From Kineothrix alysoides (lineage in GTDB: Bacteria > Bacillota > Clostridia > Lachnospirales > Lachnospiraceae): a stretch of 64,000 nucleotides of DNA. Position numbers and translations under genes: made by a program. The stretch covers positions 2,170,001-2,234,000 of the forward strand of contig NZ_JPNB01000001.1 in NCBI RefSeq assembly GCF_000732725.1. Direction: 5' to 3'. Under the pieces are notes generated by a model. The model worked only from the letters and a program-made list of their open reading frames with translations, ran no database searches and had not been told where the DNA came from. This document shows, piece after piece, positions 16,659 to 23,995 of the stretch; within the stretch, counting starts at the first letter, position 1; each line of letters opens with the position of its first letter.

Positions 16659-17555
16659 TCAAATGTTTATGATCAGACCCGTTATAAATGCAAAAAATAT
16701 CACATATAACAAATACAATATAAACTGCCGAACACCCAATACAATTTTAACAGCTCCTAAATTGGTAATTTTTGTGGCCGGTCCGGTAAGCATAAATGCT
16801 GCAGCGGAGCCCATGCTCATACCGTCATAAAGCCACTGCTGCAGAAGAGGTATGGTTCCGCCCCCGCACATGTAAAGCGGAACGCCGATGGTAGCCGCCA
16901 TCAGTACACCAAATCCCTCGTTATTGCCAAATAGTTTAACAAACGCATCTGTCGGTACATATCTTTGAAACAATGCGGATAATACGATTCCTAAAAGAAA
17001 GTACAGCCAAGTTGCTTTCACGTTCCGTCCGAAGTTTTTAAGTAAGCGTAACAGGATATTAGGGTCTGTATCACGGCTTTTCACTTCTGCAATGGAAGAA
17101 AAGTTAAAAAATGAAGTTTCCCTGCAGAATATATGTACCAGCAGCCCCGCTACAATGCCACACAGAAAACAAGCCGATATACGTACGATCAAAGCCTTCG
17201 TTCCTAAAGCAACGCTATAAATAACCAGCTGTGGATTGAGTAGAATAGAAGACATCATAAAAGCAGCCAGCCAGTCATCTCTCATCCCCTTAGCTGAAAA
17301 GGATGCCGCAATCGGGATTGTTCCATACATGCAGAGTGGTGAAGCCATGCCAAGTAAACATGCCGGTACAATACCCAATACCCCCATCCTTTTATCCTTT
17401 AAGCCACTGAACAAACTATGTATCCGTTCTTTGCCGAACACAGACACTACCGATCCTATAACCATACCAAACAACCAGTACCCAAAAATCTGATTCAATT
17501 GAATGCTAAAATAATACCATAGATAAATAAATTCCCTATGCAATATATCAATCAT
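16659..17555 (-). CDS. Predicted permease, ArsP/YraQ (UPF0718) type
   Basis: A 298-residue membrane protein of the DUF318/UPF0718 permease family, which includes organoarsenical exporters (ArsP) and uncharacterised metal-associated permeases. Two inverted-topology halves each carry a signature: ASPLCMYGTIPIAASF (near residue 75) and YMCGGGTIPLLQQW (near 230), both with conserved Cys-x(2-3)-G-T-I-P; TGPATKITNLGA follows. About eight to ten helices are visible. Its ATG overlaps the end of the DUF362 gene by 8 bp, so translation is coupled. Substrate unknown; a metal, metalloid or thiol compound is plausible by family. Confidence 0.85.
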   Translation of the reverse strand: MIDILHREFIYLWYYFSIQLNQIFGYWLFGMVIGSVVSVFGKERIHSLFSGLKDKRMGVLGIVPACLLGMASPLCMYGTIPIAASFSAKGMRDDWLAAFMMSSILLNPQLVIYSVALGTKALIVRISACFLCGIVAGLLVHIFCRETSFFNFSSIAEVKSRDTDPNILLRLLKNFGRNVKATWLYFLLGIVLSALFQRYVPTDAFVKLFGNNEGFGVLMAATIGVPLYMCGGGTIPLLQQWLYDGMSMGSAAAFMLTGPATKITNLGAVKIVLGVRQFILYLLYVIFFAFITGLIINI

Positions 17556-18672
17556 CAATATTCACCAATTCATACTCACGGCTGCCAAGTCCGATCTCTT
17601 CCGCACTTTCCAATGTATGAAGTCCGTTCAATTGTTCAATTCTGTTTACAAGTTTTTCTCTGCCTTCCGCAGTATATACAAGATCGATACATGCCTGATC
17701 CAGAGCTACCGGATCAGTTGAAGCAAGAATTCCGATATCGTGAATATCCGGTTCAGCCGGTCTTCCATTGCAGTCGCAGTCTATACTGATTCTGTTCATA
17801 ACATTGATATATGCAATATTCTTCCCATTCCCCAAACTGTCGGAAACAGCCTTACCGGCCTCAGCCATTGATTCCAGAAAGTCATCCTGAACGCCTCCCC
17901 ACATACTTGTACTGCTCTTTCCTGCGGTATGTATCAGGCATTTTCCTTCTTTTGAACCAATCCCTATGGAAATATTTTTAATAGCTCCTCCAAAGCCAGC
18001 CATCTCATGCCCTTTAAAGTGAGAAAGTACAAGAAAAGAATCATAATTTGCAAAGTGCGCACCTACAAGATCTTCCTCCAGATGAATTCCTCCATTTACA
18101 GGAAGGCTTATTGATCCGTCAGCATCCATAATATCCACTTCTGCAATATCCGTAAAACCATGATCCTTTGCTACCTGCATATGCATAGCAGTTTCGCCTC
18201 GCGAACCGCCATATGCCGTATTACATTCGACAATCGTACCATCCACAGACTGCACCAGGTCTTTAATCAGTTCCGGTTTCAGATAGTTGCTGGAGGGAGG
18301 CTCACCTGTACTAAGTTTCACAGCAACCTTCCCTTCCGGTGTCCAGCCCATGGCTTCATAAACTGCCATCAAACCTTCCGAGCTGATATCATCTGTCATG
18401 TAAACTTTTGGTGTTTCCTTCGGTAATTGTGTTACTTCTTCCGAATCAGAGGTATCTGTCTGTTCTGTTTCACTAACTTCCGATTTTTCTTCTCCCGAAT
18501 CTTCTACTTCTGAACTTTCGGCTTCTGAACTTTCTACTTCTGAACTTTCTACTTCTGAGCTTTCTACTTCCGTATTAGCTGCATTACTGCTACCCTGCAC
18601 ATTTCCACATGCCGTGAGAGAAAGCGCTGCCGCAAGTATTAAAGTAAAATCAATAACTCTTTTCCATTTCAT
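17548..18672 (-). CDS. DUF362 domain lipoprotein
   Basis: A 374-residue exported protein. Residues 1-22 form a lipoprotein signal with lipobox LTAC, followed by an acidic low-complexity linker containing five near-copies of ESSEV (about residues 35-60). Residues about 90-370 are a DUF362 domain (GGAIKNISIGIGSKEGKCLIHT, CDCNGRPAEPDIHDIGILASTDPVALDQACIDL). DUF362 proteins often sit beside ferredoxins; here no FeS motif is present and the partner is a permease. The role is unknown, possibly an extracytoplasmic binding or maturation step for the permease substrate. Two-component genes lie just upstream. Confidence 0.85.
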   Translation of the reverse strand: MKWKRVIDFTLILAAALSLTACGNVQGSSNAANTEVESSEVESSEVESSEAESSEVEDSGEEKSEVSETEQTDTSDSEEVTQLPKETPKVYMTDDISSEGLMAVYEAMGWTPEGKVAVKLSTGEPPSSNYLKPELIKDLVQSVDGTIVECNTAYGGSRGETAMHMQVAKDHGFTDIAEVDIMDADGSISLPVNGGIHLEEDLVGAHFANYDSFLVLSHFKGHEMAGFGGAIKNISIGIGSKEGKCLIHTAGKSSTSMWGGVQDDFLESMAEAGKAVSDSLGNGKNIAYINVMNRISIDCDCNGRPAEPDIHDIGILASTDPVALDQACIDLVYTAEGREKLVNRIEQLNGLHTLESAEEIGLGSREYELVNIDD

Positions 18673-18751
18673 AACTCACACCCTCCATCCCTATTATTCT
18701 TTTTTACATACTCTTTTCAGTATACATTCTAATCAGATAACACAAACTTAA

Positions 18752-18775
18752 TGTGAAAATGTGAGAATTCTGTGA
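18752..18775. promoter_or_regulatory. Direct repeats, candidate response-regulator site
   Basis: TGTGA occurs at 18752, 18760 and 18771 on the plus strand, about 80-100 bp upstream of the DUF362 start; the last two are 11 bp apart. OmpR-type regulators bind such head-to-tail half-sites one turn apart, so the adjacent regulator is the natural candidate. Confidence 0.35.
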
Positions 18776-18830
18776 GAAAAAAGGTAGATTTATATGAAAA
18801 TATACTGAAATTTATATTTAACATCAGCAA

Positions 18831-20291
18831 TCAGCTTTGGCTCATATTACTTTGACTTGAATACTCAAACCAAAAAGTTGTCAGCGTTTCTTTACAGTCT
18901 ACACCATAGCACATATCGTGAGCCTTTAAAAATGTGCTGACAATAGAAAGGCCGATGCCGGTTCCCTTTTTACGTCCGCCATGATGTTGACTGCACTGAT
19001 ATCTTTCCCAGATGATTGCCCGCTCCTCTTCCGGAATAGGTTCCCCCTGATTGACGACCGACACTCGTATCCCGTTACCCAATTTTTCAATCACTACGGA
19101 AATCCTTTCCCCATCCGCAGTATGATTGACGGCATTATTCAATAGATTTCGCATTACCTGGCAAATTTTCATTGCATCTACATTGACAGGAATATCCTTC
19201 CGAGCGCTTTCCAGACGGACCGTGATACCATATTGAGCGGCGTTTTGTTTGCAATGAACTACTTCTGACTCAACAATCTCATACAGATTATACCAATCCT
19301 TTTTTAGCTGGATATACCCAGCCTGCAACTGAGAGTAATCCATGATATCGCTGACCATTTCGCTCATCCGTCCAGCTTCTTGTATAATAAGGTTAAGGTC
19401 TTCATTGCGCTTCTCATCATTTTTCCAACTGATATCCCGCACCATTTCAGCATACCCCCTGATAAGGGCCAGCGGTGAGCGCAACTCATGGGACACATTG
19501 GCTATAACCTCTTTGCGAAGAACATCCACTCGTTGGAGCGCCTGGCTGAGCTCGTCTACCGAATCGGATAATTGCCCGAGTTCATCATTCAGGGACAGCC
19601 CTGGTGTTGCGGTTAATTCGCCCTTTGCAAGTTCATCTACCGTGCATTTTATAATATGTATCGGCTTCACAAAATAGCGGGACAACAATGCTGCCAACAT
19701 AGCAGCAGCCAGAGACAGTGTTATGCTCAATGTCACAAGCTGGCTACGGTTAATACGAAGTACCGTATGCAGTTCATCCATTGAATGATACAAAACAATC
19801 AAAGCCTGCCGGTTTCCATACACTACCGGAACACCAATTTCAAGTATCAACGGTTCCGATCCGCATCGTATAATTTTATGGTATGATTCTCCCTGCAAAA
19901 CCTGCCGGTATTCTTCACTATTCTCAAACTCACTTAGAAATACACATGCAGACTCCAAAGAACTTTCATCTTGTAATCTATACCCTAAGCTATAAAGCGC
20001 AAGCAGCTTTCCGTCAACGCCGATCAGCATCATTTTTCCGTTCGTGGACTTGCTTAAAGAGGCAAGCAGTTGATTATGATAGGCGAGATCTTTTGTTTTC
20101 AGTTTTTCTATGACAGGCTGCAAGCGGCTTTGTACTTCAGCAACGGTAGAATCAACATAATTGCGCTCGAACAAAAAAATCTGCACAATCCACATAAATA
20201 CTATGCTGAGAGTCACCAAAAGCATCATAATCAACCACAAACGGACTACGATCATGGAGTGTAAGGGCGACTTTCTACGAAGTTTATTCAT
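18831..20291 (-). CDS. Sensor histidine kinase
   Basis: A 486-residue membrane kinase. A first helix (about residues 12-38) is followed by a ~140-residue extracytoplasmic sensor, a second helix (about 180-200), a HAMP linker (FVKPIHIIKCTVDELAKGEL), the HisKA phosphoacceptor His in NVSHELRSPLALIRGY, and a HATPase domain with N box MRNLLNNAVNHT and G box GTGIGLSIV. The ATG at MNKLRRK overlaps the response-regulator stop by 8 bp, indicating coupling. It probably controls the DUF362/permease operon immediately downstream. Confidence 0.93.
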   Translation of the reverse strand: MNKLRRKSPLHSMIVVRLWLIMMLLVTLSIVFMWIVQIFLFERNYVDSTVAEVQSRLQPVIEKLKTKDLAYHNQLLASLSKSTNGKMMLIGVDGKLLALYSLGYRLQDESSLESACVFLSEFENSEEYRQVLQGESYHKIIRCGSEPLILEIGVPVVYGNRQALIVLYHSMDELHTVLRINRSQLVTLSITLSLAAAMLAALLSRYFVKPIHIIKCTVDELAKGELTATPGLSLNDELGQLSDSVDELSQALQRVDVLRKEVIANVSHELRSPLALIRGYAEMVRDISWKNDEKRNEDLNLIIQEAGRMSEMVSDIMDYSQLQAGYIQLKKDWYNLYEIVESEVVHCKQNAAQYGITVRLESARKDIPVNVDAMKICQVMRNLLNNAVNHTADGERISVVIEKLGNGIRVSVVNQGEPIPEEERAIIWERYQCSQHHGGRKKGTGIGLSIVSTFLKAHDMCYGVDCKETLTTFWFEYSSQSNMSQS

Positions 20292-20952
20292 ATTCAAATT
20301 TATACCCAACCCCCCATGCCGTTTGAATTATTTTTCTGTAGTCACCCAGATGCTCCCTAAGTGATTTGACATGAGTATCTACCGTACGTGCATCACCATA
20401 ATAGTCATAGCCCCAGACCTTATTCAACAGCTGTTCCCGGCTGAGAACAAGTCCTTCATTCTGTGCAAGATACAATAGAAGATCAAACTCTTTGGGCGGC
20501 AGGTTAAGTACTTTTTCACCTACGGTTACAGTTCTCGAACCGGGCGAAACACAGAACTCTCCAAAAAAAAGCTTATCACATGACCTTTTTCCGCTGCGCT
20601 TGAGTACGGCACCGATACGGGCCATCAGTTCCTTTGGACTGAATGGTTTCGCCACATAATCATCTGCCCCAAGATTAAATCCCAACAGCTTGTCATATTC
20701 CTCGCAGCGGGAAGTCAGCATAATAACCGGAACCTGACTTTCCTTACGTATTTCTCCCAGAGTTTCAAAACCATCGAGTTCCGGCATCATGACATCCAGC
20801 ACAACGATATCAAACTGTGTGCTATTTGCTTTCTCAATAGCTTTCTGGCCGTTTTCTGCCTCTTCGCACTGATATCCATCTAATTCCGCATAAGTCATCA
20901 CCAGCTTCCGAAGATGTATATCATCATCGACAATTAGTAGTTTCGGCATCAT
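20284..20952 (-). CDS. OmpR family response regulator
   Basis: A 222-residue regulator with a receiver domain (acidic DDD near residues 9-11, phospho-Asp in VVLDVMMPELDG, Lys in YVAKPF) and a C-terminal winged helix (LNLPPKEFDLLLYLAQNEG, DARTVDTHVKSLREHLG). First gene of the two-component operon. Its likely targets are its own operon and the DUF362-permease genes, where TGTGA direct repeats occur. Confidence 0.95.
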   Translation of the reverse strand: MMPKLLIVDDDIHLRKLVMTYAELDGYQCEEAENGQKAIEKANSTQFDIVVLDVMMPELDGFETLGEIRKESQVPVIMLTSRCEEYDKLLGFNLGADDYVAKPFSPKELMARIGAVLKRSGKRSCDKLFFGEFCVSPGSRTVTVGEKVLNLPPKEFDLLLYLAQNEGLVLSREQLLNKVWGYDYYGDARTVDTHVKSLREHLGDYRKIIQTAWGVGYKFEYE

Positions 20953-21033
20953 GCTCCCCTCTTTCTTTGAATATGTATATTATTTATCTGGATAATAGAT
21001 TTTATTGGTCAATAAATGTGCGACTTGAGTTTG

Positions 21034-21309
21034 TCATATAGGCAATATCAAGTATATATTTTGTGATTGGCTCATAATCTGATAAATGCTGATACAAAAT
21101 ATGTTGCAGCAAATAAGTCTCTGCAATAAAACTACGGCCTCAACATACCTATTAACGAGATGTCGCCTTAGCTTTGCGTTTTTTTCTAACTCCACCATTA
21201 TATCATACAGACTATCTAATCGAATAGTCATATCATACAGCTTTCTTTCCTTGCAACGGATATCTTCATGCGAAGTATCAATTTCATTTTCCAAGTGTGC
21301 TTTGGTCAA
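21034..21309 (-). pseudogene. Unrecognised short ORF, possible gene fragment
   Basis: A 91-codon frame with protein-like composition in its first 55 residues (charged, helical: CKERKLYDMTIRLDSLYDIM) and a hydrophobic, less convincing tail. The same frame extends about 22 codons further upstream with sensible residues but no start codon or ribosome site. The helical Lys/Glu/Leu pattern loosely recalls the coiled region of large serine recombinases or mobilisation proteins, so it could be a decayed mobile-element piece. This is speculative. Confidence 0.25.
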
Positions 21310-21443
21310 GTCAACCTCTCGGAGCTTGTCAAAAAAACATATAACCGCATTTATTTCTGCGTGTTATCGGCTCTACCTCATTGTATATATTGACTGCTGA
21401 TCAAATCGTTTTCGATTGAAAATCAGTAAAATTAAAGAAAAAA

Positions 21444-21490
21444 GTATTCGTGACGGAATCTTAAAAAAAGATTCGTCACGAATACGGACA
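21444..21490 (-). terminator. Terminator of the BtrH_N-like gene
   Basis: A near-perfect 18-bp stem (GTATTCGTGACG...CGTCACGAATAC outside) with an A/T loop is followed on the minus strand by TTTTTTCTTTAATTTT. Confidence 0.9.
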
Positions 21491-21515
21491 ATGCAATATC
21501 TGTCAATAAATAATG

Positions 21516-22673
21516 TTACAAAACCTCTGAAAGAAGAATCAGTTCCTCAAGTGCCTTGCTGTCCTCTTGTTTACATCCTTCAATCAACGCCGCCAGTTGC
21601 TTCCTTACTTCCGGCTCGGCAAAGCTTCTCATTTGCTTCTCGTTTCTCTCATATCCGCCCAGAATCTTCGCCATGCTCCATATATTCGTTGCAACATTGG
21701 AAAAATGCTTTTCTATCCTCCTGCAGCTATCGCTATGCTCTTCCAATTCATCCGACAGCCTTTTCATATAAGCGGCCGCATTGCTTCGCCCGTCTGCAAG
21801 ACAGTCCATCGCATCCCCATGGCACATAAGGCGCTCTGCCAAAAGCGGTAAGACCGCATCTCTTGGAAAATTGGCTTCGTTCAATATCCCTTCCCGCCAC
21901 GCATCGTAAGCGAAGATTCCTTTCGCAAAAGTCTTGCCTGATTCCTCATAAAACCGTCCGGTCATTACTCTTATTGCATTTTCAATAATCTCTTTATTTG
22001 AGATTAGCGGTTTGTTTTTCTCCCCAATGGAAATCACAGCTATCGTATCGCTGTTCTCCCACCATTTGCTCGCGATGAAATAGCCGGATTCGTCTATCTC
22101 AACGTCTCTCGCGAATTCAATAGCGTCCTGAAAAAAGTTCCATCCGAGCAAGGTCTCTCCATTATCCTTATAACCGGTAATGATGCAGGCCTCCGGGGGG
22201 CCGATAATTCCAAGGGCAATGCACGGAAATCCCGCATCAATCCGTTGTTTAATAAAATGAGTAAAATCGCTCTTCTTATCCGGGCAATTCCCTTCAAACT
22301 TTACATCGCAGGAGGAATTCGTTCTCGTTATCATATGAAACTCCCGTCCTAGCGATTCCACTCCCAGCCTATAGACCTCCTCTGGATTGTCAAAGGTATG
22401 GATGACATCCACGTTTCCCCCATTCCACGCTCCCTTTTCCCACGTGAGACGAAATGCTGCTCCCGTAGCTGCCATGGAAAAATCTGCTCCCACATCTTGC
22501 CCCAGATAATTCGCACAGCTTTTTACGCACATAGGATATGGCGTGCATCCTTCCGCACCGTATTCTACCTTGGATATCCCATATAATACCGTTGCACCTT
22601 CATTTTGTAATTTATTTCCCAAGCTATTTCCCTGTTCATTTTTTAATTCATTCCCTTTATTCATGACTTTCAC
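21516..22673 (-). CDS. BtrH_N-like (papain-fold) protein
   Basis: A 385-residue cytoplasmic protein resembling the BtrH N-terminal/DUF4872 group, which shares a papain-like fold with the butirosin acyltransferase BtrH. The likely nucleophile region is GCTPYPMCVKSCANYLG near residue 45. A later block (GFPCIALGIIGPPEACIITGYKDNGETLLGWNFF) matches the family's His/Asp-containing strands only loosely. The C-terminal 130 residues are helical and charged. Its start overlaps the stop of a small AraC-type regulator by 4 bp (ATGA), so the two are one unit. An amide-bond-forming or peptidase reaction is possible; the substrate is unknown. Confidence 0.6.
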   Translation of the reverse strand: MKVMNKGNELKNEQGNSLGNKLQNEGATVLYGISKVEYGAEGCTPYPMCVKSCANYLGQDVGADFSMAATGAAFRLTWEKGAWNGGNVDVIHTFDNPEEVYRLGVESLGREFHMITRTNSSCDVKFEGNCPDKKSDFTHFIKQRIDAGFPCIALGIIGPPEACIITGYKDNGETLLGWNFFQDAIEFARDVEIDESGYFIASKWWENSDTIAVISIGEKNKPLISNKEIIENAIRVMTGRFYEESGKTFAKGIFAYDAWREGILNEANFPRDAVLPLLAERLMCHGDAMDCLADGRSNAAAYMKRLSDELEEHSDSCRRIEKHFSNVATNIWSMAKILGGYERNEKQMRSFAEPEVRKQLAALIEGCKQEDSKALEELILLSEVL

Positions 22674-23074
22674 CCTTTCTTTCTATCGAGTATGCCTATA
22701 CCAAATGCGCCTGCGCATAGCTTTATTCTGCCTACCGGCGGACGCTTTCTCCTGAATTCAGAAGGCGTAAGCCCCGTCACTCTTTTGAATGCACGCGTAA
22801 AGCTATCATAATTTGCAAAGCTGTATTTAGTGGCAATATCCATAATACTCTGATTATTATAAAGAATTTCATAAGCGGCATTTGAAATTTTCCGAGTAAG
22901 AATATACCGGGCAAGGGGTATACCGGTTTTGTCCGCAAATATACTGCGTATGTGCGCAATGGAAAATCCGGTCGCCCGTTCGAGCTCCTTATAATCGATT
23001 TTTTCTTCTACCCTGTTTTCAATATAAATAATAATCGAGCTTATCGTTAAAAAGTAATCCATTCCGTATACCAT
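22670..23074 (-). CDS. AraC-type HTH regulator without sensor domain
   Basis: A 134-residue protein consisting almost only of the AraC DNA-binding domain: two helix-turn-helix units (YKELERATGFSIAHIRSIFADKTG and MDIATKYSFANYDSFTRAFKRVTGLTPSEFRR). Usual AraC regulators carry an extra 150-residue ligand domain, which is missing. Its stop overlaps the BtrH_N-like start (ATGA). Either it is a stand-alone regulator or its signal comes from the partner protein. Confidence 0.85.
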   Translation of the reverse strand: MVYGMDYFLTISSIIIYIENRVEEKIDYKELERATGFSIAHIRSIFADKTGIPLARYILTRKISNAAYEILYNNQSIMDIATKYSFANYDSFTRAFKRVTGLTPSEFRRKRPPVGRIKLCAGAFGIGILDRKKG

Positions 23075-23213
23075 TATTTCCCTTCATGAAGTAAATTCAA
23101 TATACCATACGAATGAAAATCTTTCTCGACATTTTTAAGGATGTTATCTGCAATTATATATTGGAATGATTTGTGTGATAAACTTATCTACTATACTGTC
23201 ATTTTTCGGCAAG

Positions 23214-23981
23214 CTAAAATCCCATCTGCGCAAGCCATGATGTAAGCTCATTTTCCCGGTCTTTTGCATCGGATTTATCTTTTGAACATTTGCCAAGCTG
23301 TTTCTCTCCTGCGATAACGCCATCCGACATAAACAGAACCCGCTCGGTTTTTGCCGCTACCTTTGCATCATGGGTAACAAGCAGAATCGTCGTGCCGGAC
23401 TGATTGATTTCCAACAAAATATCCATCACTTCTCCCGCCGACTTTGAATTTAACGCTCCCGTCGGTTCGTCACCAAAAACAATCTGCGGCTTATTAATTA
23501 ACGCCCGGCAAATAGCCGCCCGTTGAAGCTGACCTCCCGACGCTTGGGTAATAGTATTGTCTCTAAGCTCCAGAATCCCCGTTTGTTCCATAAGCTGTGT
23601 CGCTCGTTCATTTATTGCCTGACGGCTCTCCTCTTTTGCCCTGAAAGCGGAGAGAATAATATTATCAAAGATACTAAGGTTTTTAAGCAGACTGCTTTGT
23701 TGGAATATGAAGCCCATCATTGTGAGACGCAGCTTTGACAATTCATCCTCGTTCATCTTGGCGATCTCTTTGCCACAGAATTTCACATTGCCGGATGTCA
23801 TGCGATCCATGCCGCTGATATTATAGAGCAGCGTTGACTTGCCGGAACCGGATGGCCCCATGACCAACACAAACTCGCCCTGACTTATATCCAGATCTAC
23901 ATCCCGCAAGACCTGTTGGCTATTATTTTTACCTATGTCGTAGGTTTTGTTTAGTTTTCTTGCTTCCAGTATGTTGTTCAT
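23214..23981 (-). CDS. ABC transporter ATP-binding protein (MacB/LolD type)
   Basis: A 255-residue ATPase with Walker A GPSGSGKST, Q-loop FIFQQSSLL, signature ASGGQLQRAAICRAL and Walker B IVFGDEPTGALN followed by the His switch LLVTHD. This is the class that powers FtsX-type exporters. The start at MNNILEARK is set by AAAGGAGG; the longer frame reads through the spacer. It lies 14 bp after the FtsX-like permease gene and acts with it. Confidence 0.95.
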   Translation of the reverse strand: MNNILEARKLNKTYDIGKNNSQQVLRDVDLDISQGEFVLVMGPSGSGKSTLLYNISGMDRMTSGNVKFCGKEIAKMNEDELSKLRLTMMGFIFQQSSLLKNLSIFDNIILSAFRAKEESRQAINERATQLMEQTGILELRDNTITQASGGQLQRAAICRALINKPQIVFGDEPTGALNSKSAGEVMDILLEINQSGTTILLVTHDAKVAAKTERVLFMSDGVIAGEKQLGKCSKDKSDAKDRENELTSWLAQMGF

Positions 23982-23995
23982 TTTATTTTCCTCCT

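Larger units (their letters stand above)
20953..21515. other. Spacer with one weak ORF and a terminator
   Basis: The spacer contains an unsupported reading frame (21034-21309, listed separately), the AT-rich 5' region of the two-component operon and the terminator at 21444-21485. No other gene is visible. Confidence 0.5.
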
